Assembly (NCBI RefSeq): GCF_963662735.1
Contig: NZ_OY759744.1
Span: forward strand, 1,592,153-1,656,152
DNA from: an uncultured Methanoregula sp.
GTDB lineage: Archaea > Halobacteriota > Methanomicrobia > Methanomicrobiales > Methanospirillaceae
Direction of reading: 5' to 3'
Length of the DNA: 64,000 nucleotides
Positions 43,599-51,901 of the stretch are shown here, piece by piece. Each line of letters opens with the position of its first letter. Positions within the stretch are counted from its first letter, which is position 1. Under the pieces are notes generated by a model, which was given only the letters and a program-made list of their open reading frames with translations, had not been told where the DNA came from and did not search any database. Both the position numbers and the translations under genes were made by a program.

Positions 43599-43901
43599 GC
43601 TGCACACCCCAGCACAAATTGGCATTCCCGTAGTTTCATAATACGTTGCGGATAAAAAACTCTTCCATATTGCCCGGGTGCCCGGGTCGGCAGGAACCCG
43701 ATGTTTCTCCCCGCACCTGGCCATTCTGTTTCGACAGGAATCCGTGTCGAAACCGGGAAAAGGCCTGTCCACGTCAGCTCATGCGATGCGGGCCGGGGCC
43801 TTGCGAAAAAGAGCGGGGATGCCGGTCTGTTCCTGATCGCGTGCTGGTAAATTTATCATAGATTGCGGGCACAATAGTACCCAGAACAATCGGAGAGTTC
43901 C
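43599..43901. promoter_or_regulatory. Divergent promoter region of the CMD-like gene and fae-hps
   Basis: Gene-free 303 bases. A perfect 9-bp inverted repeat GTTTCGACA...TGTCGAAAC (43728-43753, 8-base loop) stands in the middle. A TATA-like ATTTATCATA (43851-43860) and a GGAG site (43892-43895) serve fae-hps at 43902. The inverted repeat is a candidate operator or, less likely, a terminator. Confidence 0.5.
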
Positions 43902-45086
43902 ATGTATTTAGTCGGAGAAGCACTTATTGGCGATGGCGCGGAGCTTGCGCATATCGATCTGCTGATGGGCGATAAGGAAGGCCCCATCGGCTCGGCGTTT
44001 GCAAACGCGGTATCGCAACTTTCACAGGGGCACACCCCCCTTCTTGCCGTAGTACGCCCGAACCTGCTGACCAAGCCGGTAACGGTCGTTATCCCGAAGG
44101 TCACGCTCAAGGACATGTCGCAGGTCAACGAGATGTTCGGCCCCGTGCAGGCAGCCGTTGCAAAGGCAGTTGCGGACTGCGTTGAGGAAGGCCTGTTTGC
44201 CGGGATCGATGTCGAGGCTACCGCGATTCTCGTGTCGGCATTCGTTCACCCGGATGCAAAGGACTACAACCGGATTTACCGGTACAACTACGGCGCGACA
44301 AAGCTTGCCCTCCACCGTGCGATCGACAAGTTCCCGGACACAAAAACCCTCGTATACGAGAAAGACCGGGCAGCGCACGGCATCATGGGATTCAAGGTGC
44401 AGCGCCTCTGGGACCCGCCGTATCTCCAGGTGGCAATGGACCTCGTGGACATGGGCAAGGTTGCCCAGGTCTTAAAGGAAGTGCCTGAGAACGATCACGT
44501 GATCATCGAGGCGGGAACCCCGCTGATCAAGAAGTTCGGCCTCTCGGTCATTGGCGAGATCCGCAAGCTCCGCCCGAATGCATTCATCATCGCGGACATG
44601 AAGATCCTCGACACCGGCAATCTCGAAGCCCGGATGGCAGCCGATGCAACCGCTGACGCGGTCGTAGTCTCCGGCCTTGCCCCGGCATCGACCATCGAGA
44701 AGGCAATCTCGGAAGCCCGCAAGGTCGGCATCTACTCAATCGTGGACATGCTGAACGTGCAGGCCCCGGCCAAGCTCATCGCGAGCCTCAAGGTCAAGCC
44801 GGACATCGTGGAACTCCACCGTGCAATCGATGTCGAGGAGAGCGCCCATGCCTGGGGAGACATCCCGGCCATCAAGAAGGCGGCAGCCCCCCAGAAGCTG
44901 CTCGTTGCAACTGCCGGTGGTATCCGCGTGGATGTCGTGAAGGAAGCCCTGAAGGCAGGCGCCGATATCCTTGTTGTCGGCCGTGCAATCACTGCATCGA
45001 AAGACATCGGCCACGCAGCTGACGAGTTCCTCGACCAGCTCAACCGGGACGAGATCGACCAGTTCAGGGTCATGACTGACTTCTAA
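43902..45086 (+). CDS. fae-hps: Bifunctional formaldehyde-activating enzyme / 3-hexulose-6-phosphate synthase
   Basis: 394-residue fusion. The Fae half (1-160; YLVGEALIGDGAELAHIDLL, NAVSQLSQGHTPLLAV) condenses formaldehyde with tetrahydromethanopterin. The Hps half (about 168-394; LQVAMDLVDMGKVAQV, EAGTPLIKKFG, FIIADMKILDTG, GGIRVDVVKEALKAGADILVVG) interconverts ribulose-5-phosphate plus formaldehyde and hexulose-6-phosphate. In methanogens lacking the oxidative pentose pathway the fusion supplies ribulose-5-phosphate for nucleotides while trapping formaldehyde. A decayed copy of the Hps end lies at 46113-46202. Confidence 0.96.
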   Translation: MYLVGEALIGDGAELAHIDLLMGDKEGPIGSAFANAVSQLSQGHTPLLAVVRPNLLTKPVTVVIPKVTLKDMSQVNEMFGPVQAAVAKAVADCVEEGLFAGIDVEATAILVSAFVHPDAKDYNRIYRYNYGATKLALHRAIDKFPDTKTLVYEKDRAAHGIMGFKVQRLWDPPYLQVAMDLVDMGKVAQVLKEVPENDHVIIEAGTPLIKKFGLSVIGEIRKLRPNAFIIADMKILDTGNLEARMAADATADAVVVSGLAPASTIEKAISEARKVGIYSIVDMLNVQAPAKLIASLKVKPDIVELHRAIDVEESAHAWGDIPAIKKAAAPQKLLVATAGGIRVDVVKEALKAGADILVVGRAITASKDIGHAADEFLDQLNRDEIDQFRVMTDF

Positions 45087-45097
45087 ATCCAAATATC

Positions 45098-45113
45098 TTT
45101 TTTCAGGTTTTTT
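45098..45113 (+). terminator. Double T-run after fae-hps
   Basis: Two T6 runs (45098-45103 and 45108-45113) shortly after the stop codon. Confidence 0.5.
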
Positions 45114-45197
45114 AATAATTTCCCGGTGCCACAACAACCATTTTTTAATTGGTTCAAAAATGAACCATGTGGAACAAAAGGTAACCAATAAAAAAAG

Positions 45198-45956
45198 TTA
45201 CGGGAGCGTGGCAGCCGGGTTTTCCCCGGATGTCCCGGCCGGTTCGCTCTGATCGTACACCCGGGTCATGTACCGGGCCTGGAATGTGACGAGCGGCGGT
45301 GCGATGATAAGGATCACGATTATCAGAACACCGAGAGCGATAAAGTAGTGGCCCAGCATAAACCCGCCAATGAGAATGGCAGCGGCAAGGATGCCGACAG
45401 GAATGCCGATAATTATGGCGATGAGGATGATCGCAAGGATGTAGTTGAGCCACCCGATCTTCCTGATGGTCCCGATGATGGCTCCAAAGTTGAACGCTTC
45501 GGAAAAGACCCCTGTCCGGGCAAAGCGGATCGCGGCAACCGGCATGAAGATGGCAAGGAAGATGTCGTAGATCAACTGGATCGCGAGCAGGAGAAATAAC
45601 AATGCAATCGACGTTCCGATTTCCGCGTTGCTGTACTGTACGACGGTACCTGTCGGAGGGTGCCCGCCGGCCATGCCGCCGGGGAAGATCAGGTAGGGAA
45701 CGAGCGAGAGGATGATGAGCGGGAGCGAGTAGATCAGGCCGATAACAAAAAGCTTGAAGCCATCCACAAAGAGTGTTCCCCAGCGATCCACTTCCGGTGC
45801 AGGATTCCCGCCGCGGTAGATGCGCAGGATCCAGCCGTTGAGCGGGATCCCGATAAGGATCGCTGCGAGGATCAGTTTCAGCCACCGGTCCATCCTGTTG
45901 AATACGCCGGCTTTGGAATATCCCAGCGCTTCATCTATCATTGCTCCGTAGTCCAT
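45198..45956 (-). CDS. DUF4013 membrane protein
   Basis: 252 residues matching DUF4013: MDYGAMIDEALGYSKAGVF, WLKLILAAILIGIPLNGWILRIYR, GFKLFVIGLIYSLPLII, then a second half with long helices and an Ile/Ala/Gly-rich block, ending ARYMTRVYDQSEPAG. About six membrane segments. The family is common in methanogens and of unknown function. It is the last normal-composition gene before the decayed hps copy and AT-rich island. Confidence 0.85.
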   Translation of the reverse strand: MDYGAMIDEALGYSKAGVFNRMDRWLKLILAAILIGIPLNGWILRIYRGGNPAPEVDRWGTLFVDGFKLFVIGLIYSLPLIILSLVPYLIFPGGMAGGHPPTGTVVQYSNAEIGTSIALLFLLLAIQLIYDIFLAIFMPVAAIRFARTGVFSEAFNFGAIIGTIRKIGWLNYILAIILIAIIIGIPVGILAAAILIGGFMLGHYFIALGVLIIVILIIAPPLVTFQARYMTRVYDQSEPAGTSGENPAATLP

Positions 45957-46410
45957 GGTAGTCTCCGTTTTTGTATATCCCCGGTTCTGCTTTTCGCCGC
46001 TGGTGACACGTTTACTCCGGTAAATGCATCATCCCGGCCGTACACGCACCGGCACCGTTGCCAGAGGTTGAGTCAACATTGTTGTGTTGTCACTATATAT
46101 CTTTTGAAATGCATGTCTGGTCGCAGCCGCGTGGATGTTGAGAAGGAAGTGCTGAGGTCCGGCGCTGGTATCCTCGTGGTTAGCCGGTTCTTATTACCCT
46201 GAATAATGTCGGGTATGCTGTAGAAGGGTTTTTCGAGTGGCGGAATCGAGATAAGTGTGAGATAGGGTTGATGAATTTTAAAGTTGCTCGCAATGAATTT
46301 TAATTAATAAACGAAAATTATATCGGGTCAACAATTTTTTCTATTGCCTTTTATCAAATAAGTTAATAGATTTATTATACCTTCTCGAATAACAAATCAA
46401 TTGAAAATTT
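45957..46410. other. 454-base spacer with hps remnant and island boundary
   Basis: Left part: promoter of the DUF4013 gene. Middle: the hps-like remnant at 46113-46202. From about 46240 the DNA becomes very AT-rich, with a direct repeat ATGAATTTTAA at 46271-46281 and 46293-46303 and a TATA-like TTTATTATA near 46370 for the next gene. Confidence 0.5.
46113..46202 (+). pseudogene. Remnant of a hexulose-6-phosphate synthase 3' end
   Basis: Twenty-nine codons from ATG 46113 to TGA contain RVDVEKEVLRSGAGILVVSR, closely matching RVDVVKEALKAGADILVVGR near the end of Fae-Hps. At DNA level about two thirds of bases match 44924-44985, with many differences at third positions, so it is an old or imported copy rather than a fresh duplication. 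The rest of the gene is missing. Confidence 0.6.
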
Positions 46411-47121
46411 ATGGCAATAATAAATGAGTTCGAACTTTCTACCTTTTTTAAAGATAACTTTCAGTTATTTGTAATTTTGGGAATTTTTGGTGCTTTCACA
46501 CTATATCTTAAAGGATTTCTTGTTTCTGAAAATCTGAATATAATTCTCGAATATGGTATTATTTCTAGTTTCATAATAGCTATTTTGATTTCTTTACTGA
46601 TAATACGAAATTCGTTTGAGAATATTTCATTCAATCACGATTCATTTGAATCATCATTAGAAACTTTCATAGATGTGTTACAAGCTATATTTTTAGTTGG
46701 CAAAGGTAACATTTTAAGAGGACTTTTTTTAATTCCGTTTATATTTTTTATAATCACTTTAATATCGACGATTTTTACTTCATTTAGTTCTAAATTACCG
46801 TCCTTATTCAGTGCGGCAGCAACGATTATAACAACTATATTATTTTTTAATTTGTTTCAATATTTAGTAGATATTAAGAAAAATTGGAACACTGTAGCTA
46901 ATTATTTAGTAGGACTAGAAATTGTCTCAATTGCCTTATTAGCAATAATTCATCTTTGGTTCCCGTCATTTTCAGAATTAGCAGAAAGACTCGTATCATT
47001 GATGATTGGATTTCCATTAGGTGCACTTGCAGGAATATTCATTGCGGCTACTATCGAGAAACTTGGCTTTCTCGGTAAATACACTAATGCGAAACAAAGA
47101 AAAAAGAAAAAGAATTATTGA
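46411..47121 (+). CDS. Six-helix membrane protein in AT-rich island
   Basis: 236 residues, strongly hydrophobic, with segments at about 15-36, 47-68, 105-130, 133-155, 168-187 and 196-222, and a basic end KQRKKKKNY. No family recognised. Codons are extremely AT-rich (ATT, TTA, AAA), unlike every gene outside the island, which points to transfer from a low-GC donor. It is convergent with the NYN nuclease gene and separated from it by only 3 bases. Confidence 0.7.
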   Translation: MAIINEFELSTFFKDNFQLFVILGIFGAFTLYLKGFLVSENLNIILEYGIISSFIIAILISLLIIRNSFENISFNHDSFESSLETFIDVLQAIFLVGKGNILRGLFLIPFIFFIITLISTIFTSFSSKLPSLFSAAATIITTILFFNLFQYLVDIKKNWNTVANYLVGLEIVSIALLAIIHLWFPSFSELAERLVSLMIGFPLGALAGIFIAATIEKLGFLGKYTNAKQRKKKKNY

Positions 47122-47124
47122 TAT

Positions 47125-47625
47125 TTACACTTTTTGAACTTCACTTTTTATATCATTAAAATCAGTAAAGTGCATGCCCGCAACACTTCGAATCTCCCTA
47201 GCAACAAATCCCGGTGTTGACATCACTTCAAATCTTTTACCTCGCGCTTTGAGTTGACTTAATGCACGCTCAAAATCACCATCACCGCTAACAAGCACTG
47301 CCATTTCGTAATTCTCGATTGTATTGAACATATCTAAGACAATTTCTACATCGAGATTTGCTTTTTGTTTTAGAGTACCATCCGATTGTAGTGTGGTCTT
47401 CAGATCCTTAGTGACCACAGAATACCCCATATGGGTTAAGGCTGTAAGGTAATTTTCTTGTCTCGCTTCAGGGGGTACACCCTTTCCAATGTAATAATAA
47501 GCATCGACTATCTCCCCTTTTGTTTTTATATAATCCAAAAATAATTTTGGATCGACCCACCATTTTAGTTGATCTCTTTGCATGTAAAAAAAATTTGAAC
47601 CATCCACAAATACTGCGATTTTCAT
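47125..47625 (-). CDS. NYN-domain (LabA/DUF88-like) ribonuclease
   Basis: 166 residues covering one PIN-like NYN domain: AVFVDGSNFFY at the N-terminus (Asp8), KANLDVEIVLDMF in the middle, and VLVSGDGDFERAL (paired Asp) before GKRFEVMST. These acidic residues form the metal site of NYN nucleases, which act on RNA. It is the short, stand-alone LabA-like type. The composition is AT-rich like its convergent membrane-protein neighbour. RNA turnover or a defence role are both possible. Confidence 0.85.
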   Translation of the reverse strand: MKIAVFVDGSNFFYMQRDQLKWWVDPKLFLDYIKTKGEIVDAYYYIGKGVPPEARQENYLTALTHMGYSVVTKDLKTTLQSDGTLKQKANLDVEIVLDMFNTIENYEMAVLVSGDGDFERALSQLKARGKRFEVMSTPGFVAREIRSVAGMHFTDFNDIKSEVQKV

Positions 47626-48000
47626 AGTTTTTCCATTCTCCTAATGCCTATCATTGAATTTGATCCCTTCTCTCTTTTTATAGTATTAAAAATTCCTTTT
47701 TGGAAATGAAAAAATCAACACTTGAATCTCATAGTGCAAAACTTGACGAGATGTTATTTGCGTAAAGCCTCGCACCGAGAGGTATATGGATTTGATCCTC
47801 AAATATTTGGTATGGGTCACCCGACCGTCTCATCGTATCCTCGCCGGGCAAGGACTTTTCTGCAAATACTGATCAGCTGACACAAAAATTCCAGCACAAT
47901 ATCCGCCCAACAATTTCATCCTCGCCGTTTTCACTCATCCGTACTTATCCGGATTTCCCCACCCACCCATTTCATCTCCCTGCCCATCCCACAAATCAGC
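47626..48000. other. 375-base spacer, right boundary of AT-rich island
   Basis: Contains the leftward promoter of the NYN gene (TACTATAAAAAG on the minus strand near 47680) and, from about 47770, normal composition again. A pyrimidine-rich tract (47950-47995) precedes the 48001 gene. No gene recognised. Confidence 0.4.
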
Positions 48001-48345
48001 ATGACCAGTTTGGGACCGGACGGGCTGCGGATTATTGCCCAATACCTGAAAAAGACTGGCACGGCACCGGAGAATGCCGGGGAATCCCTGCGGGTCGAAG
48101 GCCAGGGGCTGATCCCACGGGCGGGTCCGAACTACAGCATACAGATCACGATCAAGGACGACCCGGAGAATTACCGGTTCCCTGTCCCTGCCGAGTTCAA
48201 CAAAAAGGGATTTTTCGTACTGCAGGCCGGAGACCTGCCGGTCGCAATCCCGTACGGGGGAGAGGCGACCGTCTCGGTCATCGAGATCAACCGGCGGGGG
48301 GAGAAGATCATTGCCCAGTCGCCGGTCAGGTTCCGGACCGTGTGA
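48001..48345 (+). CDS. Hypothetical beta-rich protein, 114 aa
   Basis: Soluble protein with alternating strands (IPRAGPNYSIQITIKDD, FPVPAEFNKKGFFVLQAGDL, ATVSVIEINRRGEKII) that would suit an Ig-like or transthyretin-like fold. No signal sequence and no recognised family. No convincing ribosome site precedes the ATG; a leaderless start is possible. Confidence 0.5.
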   Translation: MTSLGPDGLRIIAQYLKKTGTAPENAGESLRVEGQGLIPRAGPNYSIQITIKDDPENYRFPVPAEFNKKGFFVLQAGDLPVAIPYGGEATVSVIEINRRGEKIIAQSPVRFRTV

Positions 48346-48589
48346 CGGATTTTTGCTGCACCCTCCCGGAAATTATTCTCACGACCGGTATCCTGCTTTG
48401 TTACCGGGGAATTCTCCGGGGCCGGAATTCTTTTTACCTGATCCCCTGACACAGGATGCCATGGATGAAGCAATTAAGAAAATTGTTCTGGTAATCCCGG
48501 GCAAACTGTTTTCCCGCGTAACGCGTCGTGTCCATCTGTAAGCTTTTGAGCCATAAATCCCATAACCTCCGGATTCCAGAAACAGAATA

Positions 48590-48967
48590 ATGACCCGCGG
48601 CGCAAAACCCCTCGCAGCAATCAAAGAAGCCAAAAAATTCGCGGAGAAGATGGGCTACCACTGGCAGGAGAATTCGGAGAACCCGGAGATCGGCTATGAC
48701 TTCATGGCCTTCAAACCGGGAAACGCATTTCTCGTCAGGGTCCGGCAGACGCGGTACCAGATCGATCCGGATAGGACGTACGACGAGCTCCTGCCGGATG
48801 TTCTCCGCGAAGTCCGCGGGCTCCCGTTCCCGGCATGGATGCCCCGCGAGCTCTGGCTCCGCACCCAGCACGAGCGGACCTGGCGCCGGCTCAAGGTGCA
48901 TGATTTCGGTGTTGCCGAGATCGGGTGGTGGGGACCGGACGGGTATTATAACAAGTATGCCCCGTGA
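48590..48967 (+). CDS. Conserved hypothetical protein, 125 aa
   Basis: Basic soluble protein: a Lys-rich helix (AAIKEAKKFAEKMGYHW), then GYDFMAFKPGNAFLVRVRQTRY and a Trp-rich end (LWLRTQHERTWRRLKVHDFGVAEIGWWGP). The strand-rich core with Phe-x-Val-x-Arg-x-Arg recalls a restriction-endonuclease-like or VRR-type fold, but the catalytic PD-(D/E)xK pattern is not evident. Unassigned. Confidence 0.6.
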   Translation: MTRGAKPLAAIKEAKKFAEKMGYHWQENSENPEIGYDFMAFKPGNAFLVRVRQTRYQIDPDRTYDELLPDVLREVRGLPFPAWMPRELWLRTQHERTWRRLKVHDFGVAEIGWWGPDGYYNKYAP

Positions 48968-49449
48968 GAAGCCCCCCTCGATGAAAAGCACCCTCCTTTA
49001 TAAACGGGGTGCCCTGCCTGGACTGTAAGTCTCCCCGCTTGTTTCTCCGACGGAGAGGTTTTGGGCCCAAAATCCGGAAAAATTCGGCAGTGGAAATGGT
49101 GCCAACCGTTTTTCTGATTCCGGATTAAAACCGGTATTTTTCCAAAAAAACGATTTTAATCAGGAAAAAACCGTGCAATTTAGCGGCCGGAGAAATTGCG
49201 CAAAAATCTGATGGCCTGCTGTCCGGTCCGGGTCCTGGAGCCTGCCGGAAGGGTGTGGCGGCCGAAATTTAACGGGGGGTCCCGAACGGGGTTTTTCAGG
49301 CCTTTCTTTTTCCGGAAAACCGTGGATTTTACCGAGGGGATGCACGGACGGCGCACCGTAGGCCACCCGGCGGGAGGGATACGTTTTTTTACTGTCGATA
49401 TCCGGGTCAGTTTGTTCCCGTGTACTCCCTGAATTATCCTGTGACCTTC
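48968..49449. other. 482-base gene-free region with inverted repeats
   Basis: No plausible gene on either strand. It holds a 14-bp palindrome TTTTGGGCCCAAAA (about 49057-49070) and an imperfect inverted repeat: ACCGTTTTTCTGATT (49105-49119) against AATCAGGAAAAAACCGT (49158-49174), with further AT-rich pairing inside. A non-coding RNA or a small decayed mobile element is possible. Confidence 0.4.
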
Positions 49450-50709
49450 TCACCGGTTTTCCATCCGTCTCTCTTCCGTGATATCCAGCGCGATAAAGAT
49501 AGTGCCTGCGGCCGGGTTGGACGGATCGATCATAGTCCCGAAGAGCCGGATATCCCGTATTGTCCCGTCTTTTCTGAGAGATCGTGTATCCATTGACTCA
49601 ACGATACCCTGACGGTTCCCGAGGGTGTAGAATTTCCCGGCCTTGAGATATTCGTCCGCATCCGGGTACAGGAACCGTGCGTTCTGTCCGAGCAGCTCCT
49701 CACGGGAATATCCCATCATCCTGCAGAACTGGTCATTGACCCGCAGGAAAATCCGGTCAGCTGACATCAGGCCGATGCCTACGGGAGCTGCACGCAGGAT
49801 GCCGGTAAGCTCCGCTTCGCTCTTTTTCAGGCGCTCTTCGCTTCGGGCAATCTCTTCGTATCTCTCCCGGAGCTCCTCTTCGTTCCTTGCCAGATCGTCA
49901 TACTGCGTGCGCAGTTCTTCTTCGGCAGCAGTGAGCTGTTCATACGCCGCACGAAGTTCGTTATGATCCCGTTTCTCCCTGGTGATGTCGAGAGCGCTGT
50001 AGGTCATGGGCGCCATGGGATTGGACCGGTCGATCGCAGCTGCCGTTATCCGGACATCGATGACTGTGCCATCCCTGCGCAGCCAGGGGATTTCGATATC
50101 ATCCGGTGCACCCTCCCGGTAAGCCTGCTCCCGCATTCTCCCGACTGCTAAATAGTCCTCGTCTTTCAGGTACAGGAACCGGGTATTCCGGCCTTCCAGT
50201 TCTTCACGCGGGTAGCCGGTCAGGGTACAAAGACGGTTGTTGACCCGGGTCAGGACCCGGTTTTCAACCACTGCAATCCCGACCGGGACCGCCTGGAATA
50301 TGCTGGTTATCTCGTTCTCGCTCTTCCTGCGGGAAACCGCCTGTCGCACCTTGTGCGTCAGTTCGGCAAACTGAGCTACCGGCTCGCCGCCTTTCTGGAG
50401 ATAGAAGTCAGCGCCGTTGTTGATAGCCTCGATAACAACTTCCTCGCGGCCCCTGCCGGTGAAAAGGATAAAGGGAATATTTCCGAATCGTTGCCGGACT
50501 TCTTTTAAAAACATGATCCCGTTCATACCGGGCATCTGGTAATCGGCGATAATTGCATCGTATGACGAGAATGTGGGGGAGTTGAGTGCTTCCCGTGCAG
50601 ATGTTGAGGTTTCTATCGTGAACTGTCCGGATTCTTCAAGGAACATTTTGCCCACTTCCAGAAGGTCGGGCTCATCATCGACATAGAGAATCCGGATTTC
50701 ATCGGCCAT
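49450..50709 (-). CDS. Receiver-PAS-PAS signalling protein without kinase domain
   Basis: 419 residues: a receiver domain (1-125; acidic pocket YVDDEPD, phospho-acceptor Asp in IIADYQMPG, Lys in YLQKGGE), PAS 1 (about 140-255; AVPVGIAVVEN, GYPREELEGRN), a charged coiled coil (about 258-300) and PAS 2 (about 300-419; GYSREELLGQNARFLYPD), ending right after the PAC-like ALDITEERR. No histidine kinase, DNA-binding or cyclase domain follows. The ATG at 50709 begins the receiver. It probably acts through protein contact with separate kinases. Confidence 0.87.
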   Translation of the reverse strand: MADEIRILYVDDEPDLLEVGKMFLEESGQFTIETSTSAREALNSPTFSSYDAIIADYQMPGMNGIMFLKEVRQRFGNIPFILFTGRGREEVVIEAINNGADFYLQKGGEPVAQFAELTHKVRQAVSRRKSENEITSIFQAVPVGIAVVENRVLTRVNNRLCTLTGYPREELEGRNTRFLYLKDEDYLAVGRMREQAYREGAPDDIEIPWLRRDGTVIDVRITAAAIDRSNPMAPMTYSALDITREKRDHNELRAAYEQLTAAEEELRTQYDDLARNEEELRERYEEIARSEERLKKSEAELTGILRAAPVGIGLMSADRIFLRVNDQFCRMMGYSREELLGQNARFLYPDADEYLKAGKFYTLGNRQGIVESMDTRSLRKDGTIRDIRLFGTMIDPSNPAAGTIFIALDITEERRMENR

Positions 50710-50905
50710 TGTTTTTTCATATTGATCATGCAGTATATCTTTGTTGCTACAGCCCGCGTTCTCGCGATATCCGGGTTGTTGTTCCCTGGACAATCTGAAT
50801 GGTGAGGAAGATGCCCCGAAAGCAGAATACTTTTTTTTATCGCCGTGAAAATTCGTTTTCCAGGCAGATTGCCCAAGCAAAAAATAAACCCGTGAGTCCT
50901 AGAGA

Positions 50906-51385
50906 TTAACCTGTTCTGGATAAGGTGATAGCAGACCGGGTAATTTGTGACTTCCCGTCCATATCATTATAGGTAACGAGGATGGGGACAGAATCCGTAC
51001 CTGCAGGAATTGAAAAGGTCACTTCGAATGAACTGAAATCAAACGGGTTCAGGGTCCCGGCCGCGAACGTCTTGTGCGGGCTCACAGGTACTGCCGGACG
51101 TTCTGTAGTAACGGTAACGTTTTTCGCACTGTTCTTTCCACCATTTGTCACATCCCCTGTTACGGAATATACCGTCCCGTTCTGGGTGGCTTTCATATTG
51201 TTCAGTATCAGTTTTGCTGCCATCGTTTCCGTTTGAGGAATACTCTTATCCCCGGAAGTGAGATCCGATACGCGATCCGGTAAATCACTCACCGTGCTGA
51301 CAACCGGCATTACATAGGGGGAGATGAATATCCCGATTATGAGAAAAATACAACCAAAAACAATCAGGAACGGAAGATCCCGCAT
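50906..51385 (-). CDS. Membrane-anchored FxLYD-like domain protein
   Basis: 159 residues. One N-terminal membrane helix (about 4-25), a Ser/Asp-rich spacer, then a beta-sandwich with TVYSVTGDVTNGGKNSAKNV and LNPFDFSSFEVTF, the pattern of FxLYD-type extracytoplasmic domains. It is probably exposed outside the cell. Stand-alone gene between two leftward and rightward units; no role assigned. Confidence 0.65.
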   Translation of the reverse strand: MRDLPFLIVFGCIFLIIGIFISPYVMPVVSTVSDLPDRVSDLTSGDKSIPQTETMAAKLILNNMKATQNGTVYSVTGDVTNGGKNSAKNVTVTTERPAVPVSPHKTFAAGTLNPFDFSSFEVTFSIPAGTDSVPILVTYNDMDGKSQITRSAITLSRTG

Positions 51386-51578
51386 GATATCACCACTGGT
51401 TTTCCTGTTTAATCTGTGTACAGGACAGGGAATAAGCGTATCTTTTGGTGAAAATATCGCTGCAGTATATTTTTCAGCACTTGCTCGTTATCGGCTGTGC
51501 GATCACCGCCCCGGGGGATCCTGCCGGGCAAAGCCCGCATGAAAATGCCATTTTTATATTAGCAACAGTTTAAGCACT

Positions 51579-51597
51579 CCCTCGCCATAGGTGAGGG
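51579..51597 (+). promoter_or_regulatory. Hairpin that buries the ribosome site of the 51599 gene
   Basis: CCCTCGCC (51579-51586), loop ATA, GGTGAGGG (51590-51597): eight pairs including one G-U. The 3' arm is the ribosome-binding site and ends 1 base before the ATG. A TATA-like TTTATATTA lies at 51552-51560. Confidence 0.5.
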
Positions 51598-51598
51598 T

Positions 51599-51829
51599 AT
51601 GCTTGAGGAGTTCTGTGAAGGAAATCATTGCGATCAATACATCCATTCTGTCGGCGGGTCTCACGCAGAGTGTCTTATGGTACAGAGAGAGTTATCCCGG
51701 GTGGGTAATTGTCCTCTCCGCTACGACAAGATTGTGGCAAAAGCGATCCCGGAAGTAAAAACCATTTCCCCCACCAGGGTCAACGAAGAGCCAAAGAGAA
51801 AGGGTGGATTCAGCAGCAGATCCAAATAA
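51599..51829 (+). CDS. Small Cys-containing conserved protein, 76 aa
   Basis: Cys at residues 6, 11, 25 and 38 (EEFCEGNHC, HAECLM, GNCPLR) could bind a metal; the rest is charged, with a basic C-terminus (PKRKGGFSSRSK). The strong GGTGAGGG before the ATG and a TATA box support a real gene. Family unknown. Confidence 0.55.
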   Translation: MLEEFCEGNHCDQYIHSVGGSHAECLMVQRELSRVGNCPLRYDKIVAKAIPEVKTISPTRVNEEPKRKGGFSSRSK

Positions 51830-51901
51830 TTTCTCGTTCCCGACGCTCGGGAAGATCGTCCCTGCATGAGAGACATCCCGGCTATCAGGAATATCCCGCG
51901 A

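Noticed and set aside
45660..46202. 180-codon plus-strand frame opposite the DUF4013 gene
   Set aside because: Most of it is antisense to a clear gene; only the last 30 codons (hps-like) carry real similarity, so only that part is kept, as a remnant.
47706..47765. 19-codon frame MKKSTLESHSAKLDEMLFA at the island edge
   Set aside because: Too short and isolated; might be a gene tail, but nothing supports it.
48462..48541. 26-codon frame MDEAIKKIVLVIPGK...
   Set aside because: Protein-like at the start but very short and without a ribosome site; cannot be told from chance.
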